Shown: positions 1 to 13,200, counted from the first letter of the stretch. The stretch: DNA of 38,599 nucleotides from Brachionus koreanus (GCA_016987375.1 PJRA01000412.1:1882755-1921353); one strand, 5' to 3'. Notes: generated by a model from the sequence alone, not told the origin. Numbers and translations are program-made.

Positions 1-184
1 GAAAGATTTATTAAATAATTAATGCTATGAAAATAAAGTGCACTAAACTTATAGAACTGATCAAAATCAGAATTTACACAGAATAAAATCTAAATTTTTA
101 AGAAATTTTTTTTTTTTTCTAAAGGAATGGTTTCTTTTTAGTTGTAAAAATTTAAAGTCTTTTTAAATAAAAAAAAATATTTAC

Positions 185-1774
185 ATTCCCTCAGCTGGTT
201 GAATATGGTGATTTATTTGATTAACTATCCAGCTAAATAGGCGACCATAGAAAGCTTTTGCCAAAGCGTCACGTACATCACTTGCTTGTACCATGTTTCT
301 TTCTCTTTTGATTTCTTCGCCACGAGTTATCTGAACATCTGACACCAACGCTTCATTTAACTCACTAGGATCCATTTCGAGCAAATCGCATACTAAATAA
401 ATAAAATAAATATTTATCTTAAAACTGCGATGTTTTGAAATTGTACTATTTTTAATTATTTCTTTATTTTTAACTTGGACTGCATCATTATTGTTTCCTT
501 TCTTTTGACAAAACTGAATTTCACCAATAAACAAAACATTTATGAGAACTTTAATCAGATTTTCAATATCCTAAAATAATTTTTTTGTTAAATAAAAGAC
601 AATTTTTATCAGTTTATGATTTAAAGTACTTCTTTGACAAATCCTATTGTGTTTAGGCTTTTTTTAATGGCAAAAAAATTTTCCTCGTTTTCACTTGACA
701 TACAACTATCAACATTGGTGTTGGATAAAAATCGAAATTTTTTGGGTGAACGCAATAGACCATATCTAAGCTTTTCTTCAGCTGATAAACCAGCAAAAAG
801 CAGGTAAAATATATGAAAAGTTGACTCGTATTCGTTTTGATAGACCACACGAGACTTTTCCAGCAAATATTCTTTAAACTTGGCACCCACTACTGTACCA
901 TCTTGTTCAAAATAGATTTCAAGATATTTGCCAAATCTGCTAGAGTTGTCATTTATTCTTGTCTTGGCATTACCAAACGCTTCTAGCAAAGGATTTACCT
1001 ATAATAACAAAAAAAACTCTGCATTAGTCTTAGAAAACAAAAAAAAATATTATCGAACTTCGTGTATTTTGGCATTTAAACAAGATTCAAATGGCTTTGT
1101 GCGATTCAAAAGATGCTGTACTAAATATTTACAAGTTTCTGTTTTTCCGCTGCCACTCTCTCCGGATATCAAAATGCATTGAGATTGTTGTGTGCGAATC
1201 ATTTCGCGGAAGCAGTGTTCCGCTGTAGCATAAATATGCGGTGGCAGTTTTGCTCTTATTTTTTCACATTTTTTGTAATAATTTGAGACCTTTTTTCCAT
1301 AGATTGAAATTGCTTTCAAAGGATTCATGGCTATTAGGATGTCTCCAATATAAGTCTAATCGAAACAGAGTGTTATCTAATTTTATTGAAAAAAAATTTA
1401 AAAAAATTTACATAAATTTGATTTTTTGAAAATCTTTTTTTTAAATTTTCCAGCACAGTGGCCTCGTTTAAGTTGTTTAGATGTACTAGATCATCGTTGC
1501 TCGATTTTTCTAAGGAAAAATCCTTCAATTGAAGAAAATTAGCCAAAAATATTGGTGCCAAAAACAGAGAATTTTACCTGCGAAAAACTGTCGTCATCAT
1601 TCTCAAAATATTCAAAGCTGGAAGAAAGTATCTCTTTGTTTTGATCAATATTTGCCAACTCGGATATCGAGTCAATTGATCGAATCGAGTCGGTTTGTTC
1701 AGACTGATTGCTCATTTCAGCTGTATTTAACTGTTTTTCATTTGGCAATTTTTTTGTCCTATATTTGGCTACGT
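185..1774 (-). CDS. Unconventional myosin heavy chain, N-terminal half of motor domain (partial)
   Basis: Actin-based ATPase motor, read on the minus strand and cut by the window edge. Supported exons: 1774-1578, 1522-1412, 1355-1059, 998-630 and 570-185; the last may be split by a 33-nt intron at 425-393. Across the 1412/1355 junction the protein reads KNQIY then [12 protein letters not shown], a hallmark of myosin motors. The P-loop GESGSGKT is in exon 1355-1059 and switch I (NDNSSRFGK) in exon 998-630, both intact, so ATP binding should be preserved. The last exon carries [15 protein letters not shown] and [18 protein letters not shown] sequence, the helix before the relay region. From memory the closest resemblance is to class III and class XVI myosins (FYLL..GLSAEEK recalls MYO16), but class is uncertain. 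Relay, converter, IQ and tail lie beyond the left edge. The 1059 donor (GTTCGA) is non-ideal and was placed by homology and phase. Confidence 0.93.
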
Positions 1775-2022
1775 CTGATTGTTGCCTTTAAATAAAAAAA
1801 TCTAAATTTTCATTTATATAAAAAAAAAATAGATGGATTTAAGTATATTGATTTTTGAATAAATTTAGAAGGCAAAAAAATTCATTTATTGCAAAATTAT
1901 TTTTAATTTTATTTAAATCTTGTGCTTCGACTAGAACACGATCGGATCCCTCTGTAAATTAATTTTATTGATTTGTCAAGTCATAAAAATAAAAAATTAT
2001 GTAATTATAAACGGAAATGTAC

Positions 2023-2294
2023 CTATGCAACAGAGAATTTTTGCTGCTCAGATTAATATTTGAGTGTTTTGACGAATAATGACTAGTTGAAAAAATTAGA
2101 TGTTGTTCATTATTTTTGCTGTTTTTATGATTATTTCTATTAGCATTAGAATTAGCTAAATTAGCATTATGATTGACAATTTTAATCTTTGTCATTTCAC
2201 TGCTGCGCATTGCGTTGCTAGAGGCGCCATTTGCGGCTGAAATTTTGCCATTATTTGTTGGTCTTTGATCCACAAATTTGCTGTTCGAATACAT
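2023..2294 (-). CDS. Possible first coding exon of the myosin (low-complexity N-terminus)
   Basis: An ORF opens with ATG at 2294 and runs to a good donor (AG|GTACAT) at 2023. The encoded 90 residues are Asn/Ser/Lys-rich with repeats such as NANLANSNANRNNHKNSKNN and no recognisable domain. It lies about 250 bp upstream of the first solid myosin exon on the same strand. To join exon 1774 in phase it needs a tiny intermediate exon; an acceptor exists at 1951, but the matching donor is ambiguous (14 or 20 nt gives correct phase). It may be a disordered extension of the myosin, or the true start may lie in exon 1774-1578. No ankyrin repeats, expected at the N-terminus of vertebrate MYO16, are visible here. 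Confidence 0.4.
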
Positions 2295-2339
2295 TTTCTA
2301 CTTTTCCATATAACATTTAACTCTATCTAAATAAAACAA

Positions 2340-5300
2340 AAACAAAGAAAAATGAAATTTATTATTCATTACATTTAGACTAAAGGTAATCACAAACCAT
2401 TGTATCAATGTTTAGTCGACTATTTAATCGAGAATTAAATTAATTCAATAGTTGTGTTGCCTTTATAATCCCTAAAGCTAGAAAATAAGCTAATCATAAA
2501 AGCCCTAATTTTACTAAATTGCTAAAAATCACATTTATATGTACTTTTTTACATGACCAGCATGTTCATCTAATCGGCTAAGAAACATTTTTTTTGTCTA
2601 AATTGTAAAATCCTTTTTGTAAAAATTAAGCCATTCTGTGGGTTATACTAACTTAATTGGTGTCTTTTTGCAGTGTTTTTGTTTAATTAAAAAAAGAAAA
2701 AAGATATATGAAAATCTTGACCTAATCTTCATGTCAAGTACCATCTCTCGCTAAATGGGGATGCAATGGAATCTTTTCGAACTTTTTTTTTTCTAAAAAC
2801 AAAAGTAGTCTCTGGTGCCGAAAATAAACTCAAGGTAAAAACTACCTCCTACTTTATTCAAAAAAAAAAATAGAGCAAATCTCAAAAATATTTTGTGCCA
2901 AGTATCTCGTTTTAAATGATTGTTTAATAATGAATAATAATGACAATCGTTTAAGTAGGCCTCTTACACAATTGACAATCTCAGCGTAAAGATTATTAAA
3001 TACAAAAAAATTAAATTCAACAAAATTGAATAATAATATTCATTTTATTTGTCAAAAAATAGAAATCCTATTAAAAAAAAAAATTGTCACTAAATAAAAA
3101 TAAAGAGAGAAATTTTTTTTTATTTATAGTTCTTGAATATTTCTTATTTTTATGAATTTCTAATTGCTCGCATATTCTCTATCTATTTATCTATCTAATG
3201 CTGTGAGAGTTATTTTTTATTTAAAATGGAAAAAATATCGTGTGAAAATTTTCAACTCATTTTTGGGTCTAAGACTTCTAGTCATTAAATGACAACAAAT
3301 TCTTAAAATTTTCGAGCAGTATTTATTCAAAAGTTTACTGAAAGCTAATACGACTTTAATGAATTCGAGTAATTTTAAATTTATGCAAAATAGCCGCGCT
3401 TAGGTGCATATGATCTAAATTTAGCAATTAATGAGCGACAATTGTCGCTTTTGAATAGCTATGAAAAACACTGATTACCATGCTGGGCTGATGATCTAGT
3501 TTGATAATTAATAGTGATGAAAATTGCTCTCCAGGCTTTAAAAAAAGTCTTGTTTAATTTAATAAAAAATAATATTTTCACGATGACGGATTGATTGTAG
3601 TCAAATTTTTACAACAAGTGTTAAAAATTATAAATCAAAAGCAACAAAAATTAGCAAATTTTGAAAAAAAAATTACCCATTAGCAATTTTTATTTAATTT
3701 AAGCTATTTTAAGTCGTTTGGTGTCACAAATGCATCTAATAGTATGTTTAGAAGCCTTCTACTAATACCTATCAACTGCTTAGAGTTTATGAATCCAGGC
3801 TTTTAACCAAAAGAACATTGCTGGTCAAGCTGCTCAACAAAAAAAAATTCAAAACGCAACAAAAAACTTGACAATTACATAACACATTTATAGTTGTTGA
3901 TTTGGCTATTTAGTCTTCGATGCTTGAAAGTTCCACAACTAGCTTGAATAAATATTGTTTTTTCTTTTTTTTCAAGTTGTGTTTTTTTAAGTTTGTGTGA
4001 TAAAAAAAAATTATGAGAATACTAATCAACAATTGGAGAAATAAAACTTTAGGCTATGGTAACCATAAATGATATATGCTAGCGTTTCATTTTATACTTA
4101 ACTAGAAATCTAGTCCTAATTAATTAAATGCGTATAATTCCAAAAATTAAAAATTCCTCATAAGGCTTTGCTTAGTGTTCGCTTTTTTACGCTAATTTAG
4201 AAAAAATAGAGAGGAGAATTAACGATTAATTTGCACGAAATTTTTCTCTTTCGATCGCAAATATTTAATTATTAATAATATCTCAAAATTAATTGAAATT
4301 ACATAAGTTGTGAAATAAGAAATTTCTTTTCTATCCAAGCGAGCATTAAAAGTATAAATTTGGCTTATGACTAATGTTAAACTTTATCGGGATCAATTGA
4401 TAAGCATAGCTAATTGTAATCCCTAAGTTGTAGTTTGTGTTTATGCAAGTCAAATAAAATTCCAAATTAAATTTTTAATAAAACTTCTTCTAACTAAAAA
4501 TAATTATTTGTCTTTGAATTATTGACCAATTTTTTTTCTAAAATTAGCTTTTAGTTGGCACAAATATGCTCATTTATTAGTTTGAATTGAATTCAATTAT
4601 AGCTTAAAAATTAACTAAGTAAAAATATCTCTGTTGATTTATTTTTTGTTGCCAGAATTTTTTGTTCAAGTCTATTCTCAATTGTACATTAAAAATTAAT
4701 TAATTCTAAACCTATTTTAAATATTTAGAAAAAAAAACGTGATTAAAAACTATTTACTTTTAAGATTGAACTAAAATGTGCCTTATATAAATGAAAACTA
4801 TTAAATTACCATAATTTCTATTCTTCCAAGTTAAAAAGTATTTAATAAATAGATAGAAGTTTTACGCCAAAAAAACTCTCAATCTAAATTTTCTGTACAT
4901 TTCTGTCAAAATTGGTACCATTTATTCTGAAATTTAATTCCAAGTAAAACAAACTAAATAAAATAAACTCTCGATTGCTTAATTGGTTTTAATTTGGAGA
5001 ATAAAATTAAAAATAAGTTATGTAATATGCTCTTTTGAAATGCAATCAAATATTTCCGTAAAAAAAGCAACATTTTTTTTTATCAATTTTTCCAAAGATA
5101 TCCCAAATTGATGAAAAAAAATTGATTACAGCCGGCCTAAAGGTTAAATTTTTATTTTAAATTTACTATTTGCCCAAAACATTAGAGTATTTGGGCTAAT
5201 TATTGACTAAAAACAACCACAAACGAGCGAACGTCTCCGCTCGTAAAGGCAAAAATATCTCGGCCCAAAATAAATTATTTTTCATAAAGCTACTAAAATA

Positions 5301-7267
5301 CGTAAAATAATGTCAAGCTTAATAAACACGATTTTTTTCTAGTTCAAAATACTTTATGTCTAACATTAGTTTACCACATATTTAACGATATTAATAAATT
5401 TTTGATTCTTTAATTAAAATTTTAATTCAAGTAGACATCGAATGGTCTAGTTTTTTTATGGACTCTTTAGATGAAATTCAAGTCAGCCTTGATTGAAAAA
5501 ATCCATGCCCGATAGATTAAAATTTGTGCTAATGCAAATCAATTAAAATACTGCTTTTATTAGATGTCTTTTTCGAATAAATTTCAATAAAAAAAAATGA
5601 AAAAAGCCTAAATTTTATTGAAATAAACTCGATTCACTCACGAAAAATTTTGACAAGCATGTAGATCGATTCAACACAACTACAGTGTCTTAAATGTTTC
5701 CTAAATGAAAGAATAATATTTGCATATCTTGAAATGAGAGCAATACATTTTAGAAAAGTCATACTTAAATCTTAAATTTTATTTTTGTCCAAAGATATTT
5801 TTCAAATTATGATACCAATTTTAATGCCATCTGAAAGTTTTTTACAAATCTTGATTTTCTTTTAACAAAAAAAATTTATAAATAAATAAATAAACCAAAA
5901 TCAAATATTTAAATTTATTTTGTTTTAACCAAGTAGTAGATAAAAAATTTTAAAACTAATTCACATATTTGAAAAATAAAATAGAAAAATTTGCTTTTTA
6001 TTATACTTAATTTGTTGACCAATATATAGTTTTTTTTTTTAGCGTTATGTAACTTGAATTTAATTTTTCAACCTAGGTCTAATCTTGATGGTAATCTTGG
6101 ATATGCGTGCGTTCAGATAAGTTAGTGACTTATCTGATTTAGCTAGTTTTTCAAAATTAGCTACTAGGTCTAATGAATAATTTAAAATTGGTTATGAAAC
6201 AAATATGTTCTAGGTACGCTTAGACCAAACTTAAATAGTATATGCTTTAGCTCGTTTTTAGAACAAATAATTGCTTTGACTTTATTGACCAAAATGATCT
6301 CATTACCTTTTGATATTATGAATTTCCGTAAACAAAGACCCAATTAAAATGGCCAAACATGATAGCTCTTAAATACAGACTTTTTTCTATCTACTTTCTA
6401 CTTGTTTGGGTGTCTTAATCAACTAAAATCAAACAAAAATCTCATTTAGCATTTCCTATTTTATAGCTCATAAATTTCGGTAGTATTAAATATTGGTGAT
6501 AATATTTCACAAAGTTAACTCTATCTTGTTTTATCATCTAAGGATTAAGGGAATTAATTTTAAAAAGAAAAATTTGAAACCCGATTGAGAAATAGTTAAA
6601 AATTTAATTTAAAAAAGATAAGAAAAAAACTAAAACTATTTTGATTTATTTGCACAATTAAATTTCACAATTTAAATTGGTCAAGAAAAAAATTTTTTTT
6701 TTCTCTTAAACACATTGATCAAATCCAAGTATTAAATATATTAAAAAAAAATAAATAAATTTCTTGTTTGCTTATAACAAAGTTTAATAAATATTGATAT
6801 GGATACCGAATTTTTGTATACTTATCAAAATTAAATAAAATCAAGATTAATAAATATTTAAATTTGCTTGAGAGAGCCTCCTTTAGCATAGCATTTGACC
6901 ACAATATTATGGATTTTTAATGGGCATGTTTTCCGTATGAAACGATGAAAAAAAAACTATTGATTCAACAGCACATTAATCAATACATATTTAATTTTTA
7001 AACTTGCAGCTTAAACATCCGACTCTTGTTTGATTATTTGCATTCAACAATAATCCTTAATCGATTATTATTGGATCTTAAGCCCATTCGGGCGTGTATT
7101 TTCAATGCTTGAAAATGCGCTATTTCTTCCTAGTTATTTAGAGAAAAATTGTATTGATGAGATAAAGGTTAATTAATAAATCTATTTTGAAAGCACGAAA
7201 AAAGAAAATATTGAACGTGCATTGAAGAAGAAAATGCTGAGAAATTTTTTTGCCCGAAAAACACTAT
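2340..7267. other. Gene-poor AT-rich intergenic region
   Basis: Nearly 5 kb with no ORF showing codon structure, splice-site pattern or protein similarity that I can recognise. The one moderately long frame (6719-6904, minus, 61 codons) is rich in Leu, Ile, Phe, Tyr and Lys, as expected of random AT-rich sequence. The only local oddity is a GC-rich hairpin at 5223-5244. The interval separates the minus-strand myosin from the minus-strand lectin gene and could hold regulatory sequence for the myosin promoter. Confidence 0.6.
5223..5244. repeat. GC-rich perfect hairpin in AT desert
   Basis: ACGAGCG (5223-5229) and CGCTCGT (5238-5244) are exact reverse complements around an 8-nt loop (AACGTCTC). 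The GC content of the arms contrasts with the surrounding AT-rich DNA. Function unknown. Confidence 0.5.
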
Positions 7268-8056
7268 TTAATCCCGGATTCTAAGATTAAAAATTTTTTC
7301 TTCTTGTAAGTAATCAGCACATGCTTTGGAGATAATGCTGTTTACTCGTCTAGCGTGACAATTGTACAAAATAATCCACATAATACAAAAAAGACAGATG
7401 ACAAATAGTATAGAAACATATGAGTTAATCAATTGTGAGCCAAGCTCAAGATTGTAGCTTTTGATGGAGTCTCCGCGCCATTGGCAAATTGCGAAGCGGA
7501 CATGACTGCAATCGATTAATTTGAGACAGGTATCATGGCCATTATGAGACCGATAGTGCCAATCTTTATGAATAAGCTCTATACAACTTGTGTTTTTGTC
7601 AATGGCATAAAATGGGCGGCCTGGGATTTTTCGACACATTAAGCCTGGGTTTACTAGAAAGCTTGTATTGGCCCAATACATTTTTTTGTCTCTCAAATTC
7701 ACAAGTCCCATATGAAAACGAAAATTTTTGTTTTTAGAAGTATTAAAAAATTTTTCCATTGTATCGACCAGCACTTGCCACGTTTTTGAATTATCAATTT
7801 GGGCTAGTTTGTGACTTACCTTTTCACATGCTTCCTCAGCTGATTTGTGCGATTTTTTGTACAGATAAAAATAATAACAAAGGTCTTCAATTTTGGTAGC
7901 CGTATGCTTTTGTGGACAATAAAACTCCAACTGTGGGTCAATTGGATGCTCAAACAAGAACCACAAAACTTTTCTAGGACTTTCGATACATGTCTTAGTT
8001 ATGATACTTGAGTAAAACAAAAAATTTATAAGAAGAAACTTCATTTTAATTTTCAA
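7268..8056 (-). CDS. Type I membrane protein with a C-type lectin-like domain
   Basis: Single-exon ORF of 262 residues. A hydrophobic N-terminal signal peptide (about residues 5-20; start could be Met1 or Met5) is followed by a C-type lectin-like domain from about residue 58 to 192. It opens with DLCYYFYLYKKSH, has AEEACEKVSHKLAQI (the helix with a conserved Cys), HMGLVNL and MYWAN in the core strands, and the closing Cys pattern HDTCLKLIDCSHVRFAICQW. A strongly hydrophobic segment near residues 212-235 (SILFVICLFCIMWIILY) is a transmembrane helix, leaving a short basic cytoplasmic tail. The sugar/Ca2+ motifs EPN or QPD and WND are not present, so classical carbohydrate binding is doubtful. 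Likely a cell-surface recognition protein; ligand unknown. The single-exon structure is unusual beside its intron-rich neighbours, but the frame is intact. Confidence 0.82.
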   Translation of the reverse strand: MKIKMKFLLINFLFYSSIITKTCIESPRKVLWFLFEHPIDPQLEFYCPQKHTATKIEDLCYYFYLYKKSHKSAEEACEKVSHKLAQIDNSKTWQVLVDTMEKFFNTSKNKNFRFHMGLVNLRDKKMYWANTSFLVNPGLMCRKIPGRPFYAIDKNTSCIELIHKDWHYRSHNGHDTCLKLIDCSHVRFAICQWRGDSIKSYNLELGSQLINSYVSILFVICLFCIMWIILYNCHARRVNSIISKACADYLQEEKIFNLRIRD

Positions 8057-10200
8057 TTAGAAAATAAAAAAATGGTCATGGAAATTCAATTTTTTCTTTA
8101 TAATTTCCAATTTTGAAAAATTTTATTTAGAAAACTATTTACAATAAAAAAAATCTCTTAATTAAAAATAAAAAAAATTAAATTTTCTAAATTTGATTTT
8201 TAATCTTTTTTTTTTTATAATTTCAAACACTATTTTTCTATTGAGTATTAAAATTTCTTTTCAAACAAGAATAAAATCTAAAAATTCTAAACAAAACATT
8301 AAAATTAACATTAAAAAAAACCAAGTGTAGAAAAATATTTGAAAAATGCTTGATTTTAAATTATTTTTTAATTAAATAGAAATTTCAAATAGATTTGAGA
8401 AAAAATGTTAAGACTTTAAAGGATTAAATTTTTAATTTACAAAAAACTAAATCTAAATGAGCTTTTTAACTATATGCAGTTTTAATAACTTTTTGTTAGG
8501 AAAAAAAAATCTATCTCCCATATCTTATCAGATTATGAATAATTCTTGAGAAATTTTAATATATTTAATTTTATTAAGATAATTTGTAATCATTTATTTG
8601 TCGTTCTTCTTTCTAAAATCAAAGTTTAAAATATTTTACAGAAAAATTATTTCATGTGATCAATTTAAATTTAAATTTTTTATGATTTTTTAAAAATTAA
8701 AAAATTAATATCTATTTTTCTTTAAAATTGACGAGAATACATTTATTTATTTATTCAATTTCATCTCCACTTAGTTTTACATTCAACAATCTTTAACCAA
8801 AAAAAATATAGAAATAATTTAACTAAAATAATTATCACAAAAATTTTAATTAAAAATCAATTCAAATCTTAATTTAAAAAAAATATAAATAATTAAAGTT
8901 TCTTAATAGAAATATTTATTGCTAAAAATCTTAATTCAACACTTGAGCAGTGTTTAGAACTATTTTTTTTCTTAAAAACGCTGTTTTTAAGTAGATTCTT
9001 TAAGTAGAACTTTTTGAAAATTTGAGAAACATGAAATTTAGTGATAATTAAATCAAATTTATAACAACTGAGGAATCACAATTATCATTCTCTTTTTTAC
9101 TAAGTTTAATTGAACGATCTTTATTTATAAATAAAAATTAAAAAAATTTTTACAATTTAGAGAAAAAATAAAAAAACATTCAAAGTTAAACCTCGATTTT
9201 TGTTAAAAACATTAAAAAAATTTGGACTAGTTTTAAATTATAAGTACTTAAAAGACTCATATAAAAATTAGGTCTCTATTTTCGATTTATATCTAAAATC
9301 AAAGTTGTAAATTTAAATTATTTGAAAAAACTTTATTAAAGAAAACTAATCTTGAATTTTTTAATTTGGTGCTTTAAACCAAAAAAAAGGAGAAAATTCA
9401 AGTTTGATGATAAAATTTTAATGATCATGTTCTAAAATTTTTAGTTTAAAAATGCTTTTTAGTGTTTTTCGCCTATTAATTTTATTGCAAAAATAAACAT
9501 TTAAAAATACCTGTGAGTCTATGCTACTAATGATTTAAATTGGAACAAACAATGCATTGTAGCAGCAATGAAAGCTAAATGAGTATTGGGTCGGATAAAA
9601 AGTTGCGTTTTAAAACCTTTGGCCTAGAATCATTACTTTATTCTTTACTTGTTTTTCTCTACTTATAGACTATGTAATAGTCATGCACAGATTTTATATT
9701 GAAAAAGATATCAAAATCCTCCAAAAATTTTCAAAGAAGAGCGTGCAAAGGTGATAGATTCGACCACAAAGCCAAAATAAACTACAGTTTAATAACAAAT
9801 AGTTTTTCAATGAATATTAGTAATGAAGGGTTACTTTCATGAAAAATTTGTAATGAAATTCACTTTCAAACTGAGAAAAAAATTGAAACGTGTCTATGAT
9901 TTTAATTTTTAACTTGAACAAAAAAATCTAAAGCAAACTTTGCCAACTTTTTTTACTGATTCAAAAATATTCAAATTCAACTAGTCTTTAAATGGAAAAT
10001 TCTCACAAAAATTTTGTTTTTGTTTATTTTAAAAATATTCAAAATCATATGTCACGAGTTTTTCTGGATTTTTGAAGAACCATTAAAAGTCTAAGTACTT
10101 AAATTCAAAGTCAAAAATATAAAAATATAATATTTTTTTATTAAAAAGAATTTCAAAAATATTAGAGAGAAAAATTTCCATTATCTTAAACTTATATACA
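8057..10200. other. Intergenic AT-rich DNA, no gene seen
   Basis: Very AT-rich sequence between the lectin gene and the 3' end of ANKMY1. I see no coding exon, RNA gene or structured repeat. It should include the lectin promoter and the ANKMY1 terminator region. Confidence 0.6.
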
Positions 10201-10207
10201 AATTAGA

Positions 10208-10213
10208 TTTATT
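10208..10213 (-). terminator. Polyadenylation signal AATAAA of ANKMY1
   Basis: TTTATT on the plus strand (AATAAA on the coding strand), about 25 nt downstream of the ANKMY1 stop codon at 10238-10240. The position is consistent with a short 3' UTR. Confidence 0.55.
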
Positions 10214-10237
10214 TTTAAAAACGAATGGCATCTATAA

Positions 10238-13200
10238 TCAATTGTAGCTGTAATTATCGGGTCCATTAAAATCCGGATTGATAGTAATCCTATTTCCGCC
10301 ATAGCTAAAGTTTTTTTCATTGTTAATTGATGCTGTATCTTTTTTGCTAGTTCCAGATTTGCCACGATTCTGTAGATAAAAAAATTAAGCATTCTTTTTA
10401 GAAAACATAATTAATATTTTGACCAAAAAATTTAATTAAAAATCTGATAAAAATGCATATGCTTCATAAAATATTTGAAACACATGTGATTGTTTGATGC
10501 TGTCAAAATAGAGACCAATTAATGTATTAAATTTTTTGGCTAATTTTTTTTTAAATGATAAGATTCATACTTTGAGTGCTGATTTATTCCGTAGAGCTAT
10601 TAATCATAAAAAATAAAACAAAAGAAAATTAGATTTTAAATAAAATATAGAGTTAGATTAAGAATAAGCATAGTTCATGCGTTACGCTTGATTTTTTAGG
10701 CACTTTAATAATTATTAACACCAACAAAATTATGATTTTAAATTCCTAAATAAGGTTTTAAAAAGGTTTCAATCTAAAAGTTAAGTTTTAGTCAATTATA
10801 CAACAAACAATTTAAATTATCTAGATAAAAAGCGTAAATAAAAAAGAAAACGCAACTAAAATAACCTAATTGTTGTTCTGTTAAAGCTTGCAACAGGTCA
10901 TCGTTTGACTCGTTGATCTGGTTTTCAAAAAAGCTTAGTTTTTGATTAGTTTTAAAATAATATTTTTCCTCAATCGGTAGGCCTTTCTTTAGAATATCCT
11001 TTACTTTTGATGGTTTGGGCTTTTTTGTTTTGTACTGGGATAAAAGTGGTGGACCATATTTTTGTGAATCTTCATCAAGGTAACGATGTTTTTTTGCTTT
11101 TAAAAAAAATGTGAACGGTGATTTGGAGCCAAAACGTGAAGAATATGAGCATTTTTTTTTAAAAATATTTTTACCTGATTCGGGCAATTCGCACTCATTT
11201 TTGTGAAGCTCGTTCCAGCCTCTCTGTTTGCAATTATTACTACAGTAATATACTTTTTTGCACCTTGAACATGGCATTAATTTGACGCCCACAGATCTGC
11301 CACAATAGTAGCACCATTTCATTAGTTTTTTTTCAGTTTTTTGCTCGGTATCCTCGTCTGATTTTCTTGATTTAATTGCAGTGCCCCAATTCTTTTTCTT
11401 GCTGGCTAATAGTACAAAATTTTAAAATTTTTTAGACAATCAATTATAAGTGTAACATAGAGGTAAACAATTATAAAAAAGATCACATAAGAAGGCGAAA
11501 GATCTAATTGAAAGGAAATCGAAAGGAATAAAATAATAGTTGTTCTTCTACTTGTTTTTTCTAATTTTTAAATTTTTAGCATTTTAGAGTATATTTGTAA
11601 CAATAAAAAGATTAACTTAAAATTTCAAGTTTTTAAAAACATTGACTTGTTTATAGTTAATTAAATTTTATTAGATACTAGAAAAAATTATTAAAAAATT
11701 TTAAATAATTTTTAAATAATAAATTTACTTGAGAAGCGTATTTTTTTAGGATAGATTTCATTTCTTTTCAAGAATTATATTTAAGATTAGCTTATTTATT
11801 TAATGATTAAGCAAGGTTTGCTTGACACTTTAAAATGTATTTTAAATTTTTAATACTTTTAGTAACTTTTTTTTTTAAACAATCTTTTTGTAATATGATA
11901 AAACTTCACTGCAAATTTCAAAATTTTCTGCTTTGCCTCCTTAGTTAATTAATTTCACAAGTTTTCAAATTAATTTTAAGAATGATCAAATATTTCTTCT
12001 AACTATTTATTTTTTTAACATTCATCCAGTACAGTGCTTTTTTCATTTTAAATTTACGATGATTTGTATTTTCATTAAGAATTTTATCAAATCTAACCAA
12101 AAATTGTATTGTTTTACGTAAAATTAGGGAAGAAACGGTTAGCAATATAGAGATCTTTTTTTTTACAAAAAATTACTTTAAAATTTTGGAATTAAGTCAA
12201 TTTTATAATTTGTTTTTTACAACTAACATACTTTTTTTGGACCTAAGCATTTTTGAATGATTTTAATTAGTGTTGGGCAGCGGCCAACTTTGACCGGCCA
12301 ATTTGGACCGTGAATTGGCTGGCCGATTTTTGACCGCCCTTATATTGGCCGGCCGTTTGTCAGCCTTTTTTTTAAAAACTGGTCTTACTTAGGCCGGCCA
12401 CTAAACCGTTTTTAAAAAAAAATTAAGTAAAGAGATTTCAAATTGATCAAATTTTTTCAATTTTAATTTTTAAATTAATTTCTTGTTTACAAATTTTCTT
12501 TAACTAATTTCAACAAATTTAAATATTTAGACAATAAATTTTTTTTAAATCTGTTTACTTAAGTTTTTTTTTAAGACCGTTTAGTGGTCTAAACACAGTC
12601 GGCCGTTTAACGGCCGCTTAGTTGGTCGGCCAATATACGGTCGGTCTGTTAGCTGGCACTGGCCTTCAAATCGACCGGCCATTTTTTGGTCGCTTAGACT
12701 ACCGGTGACGGTCTCGGCCATTTTTTTTTTTGACCGGCCACATTGCCTAAAGGCCCTTTAAATTATTTTAATAATTAGCAATTAAAATATTTTAATTGCT
12801 TTTTATTATTCAACATTGATGCTATCAAAAACTCAAGATAAAATAGAAAACGTTGAAAAAATCTTAGTCAAAAAACTGACTCAATAAAAATATAATTCAC
12901 AATGATTAACTGAAAAGATGAAAATGGAAAAAGGCTGAATTAAATTAATAAAAAAATTATCAAAATTATTGAATATCATTGATTAATTTAATATTAAAAA
13001 AATAAAACATTAGATAATTTTCCTCTGAAATTCTAAATTAAATTAAATACTAAATAAAATTTACGCAGATATTCCAATCCAGAACTTAGAATATTGGCTC
13101 TTTCCAGTGCTTTTTCTCTGTATCGGTAGGCTAAATGGTTGAGTAAATTTTTTCGAGCATTATGAGCATTTCTCTCATTTATTGTCAACGAGTGATATGG

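Noticed and set aside
3178..3200. Short TCTATCTATTTATCTATC tract
   Set aside because: A short imperfect simple repeat, ordinary in AT-rich intergenic DNA.
6719..6904. 61-aa minus-strand ORF
   Set aside because: Composition is typical of random AT-rich DNA, with no domain and no splice or promoter context.
10192..10392. 66-aa minus-strand ORF beginning MLNFFIYRIV
   Set aside because: It overlaps the last ANKMY1 exon in another frame. The spliced frame (NRGKSGTSKKDTAS...) keeps phase with the microexon, so this is a shadow.
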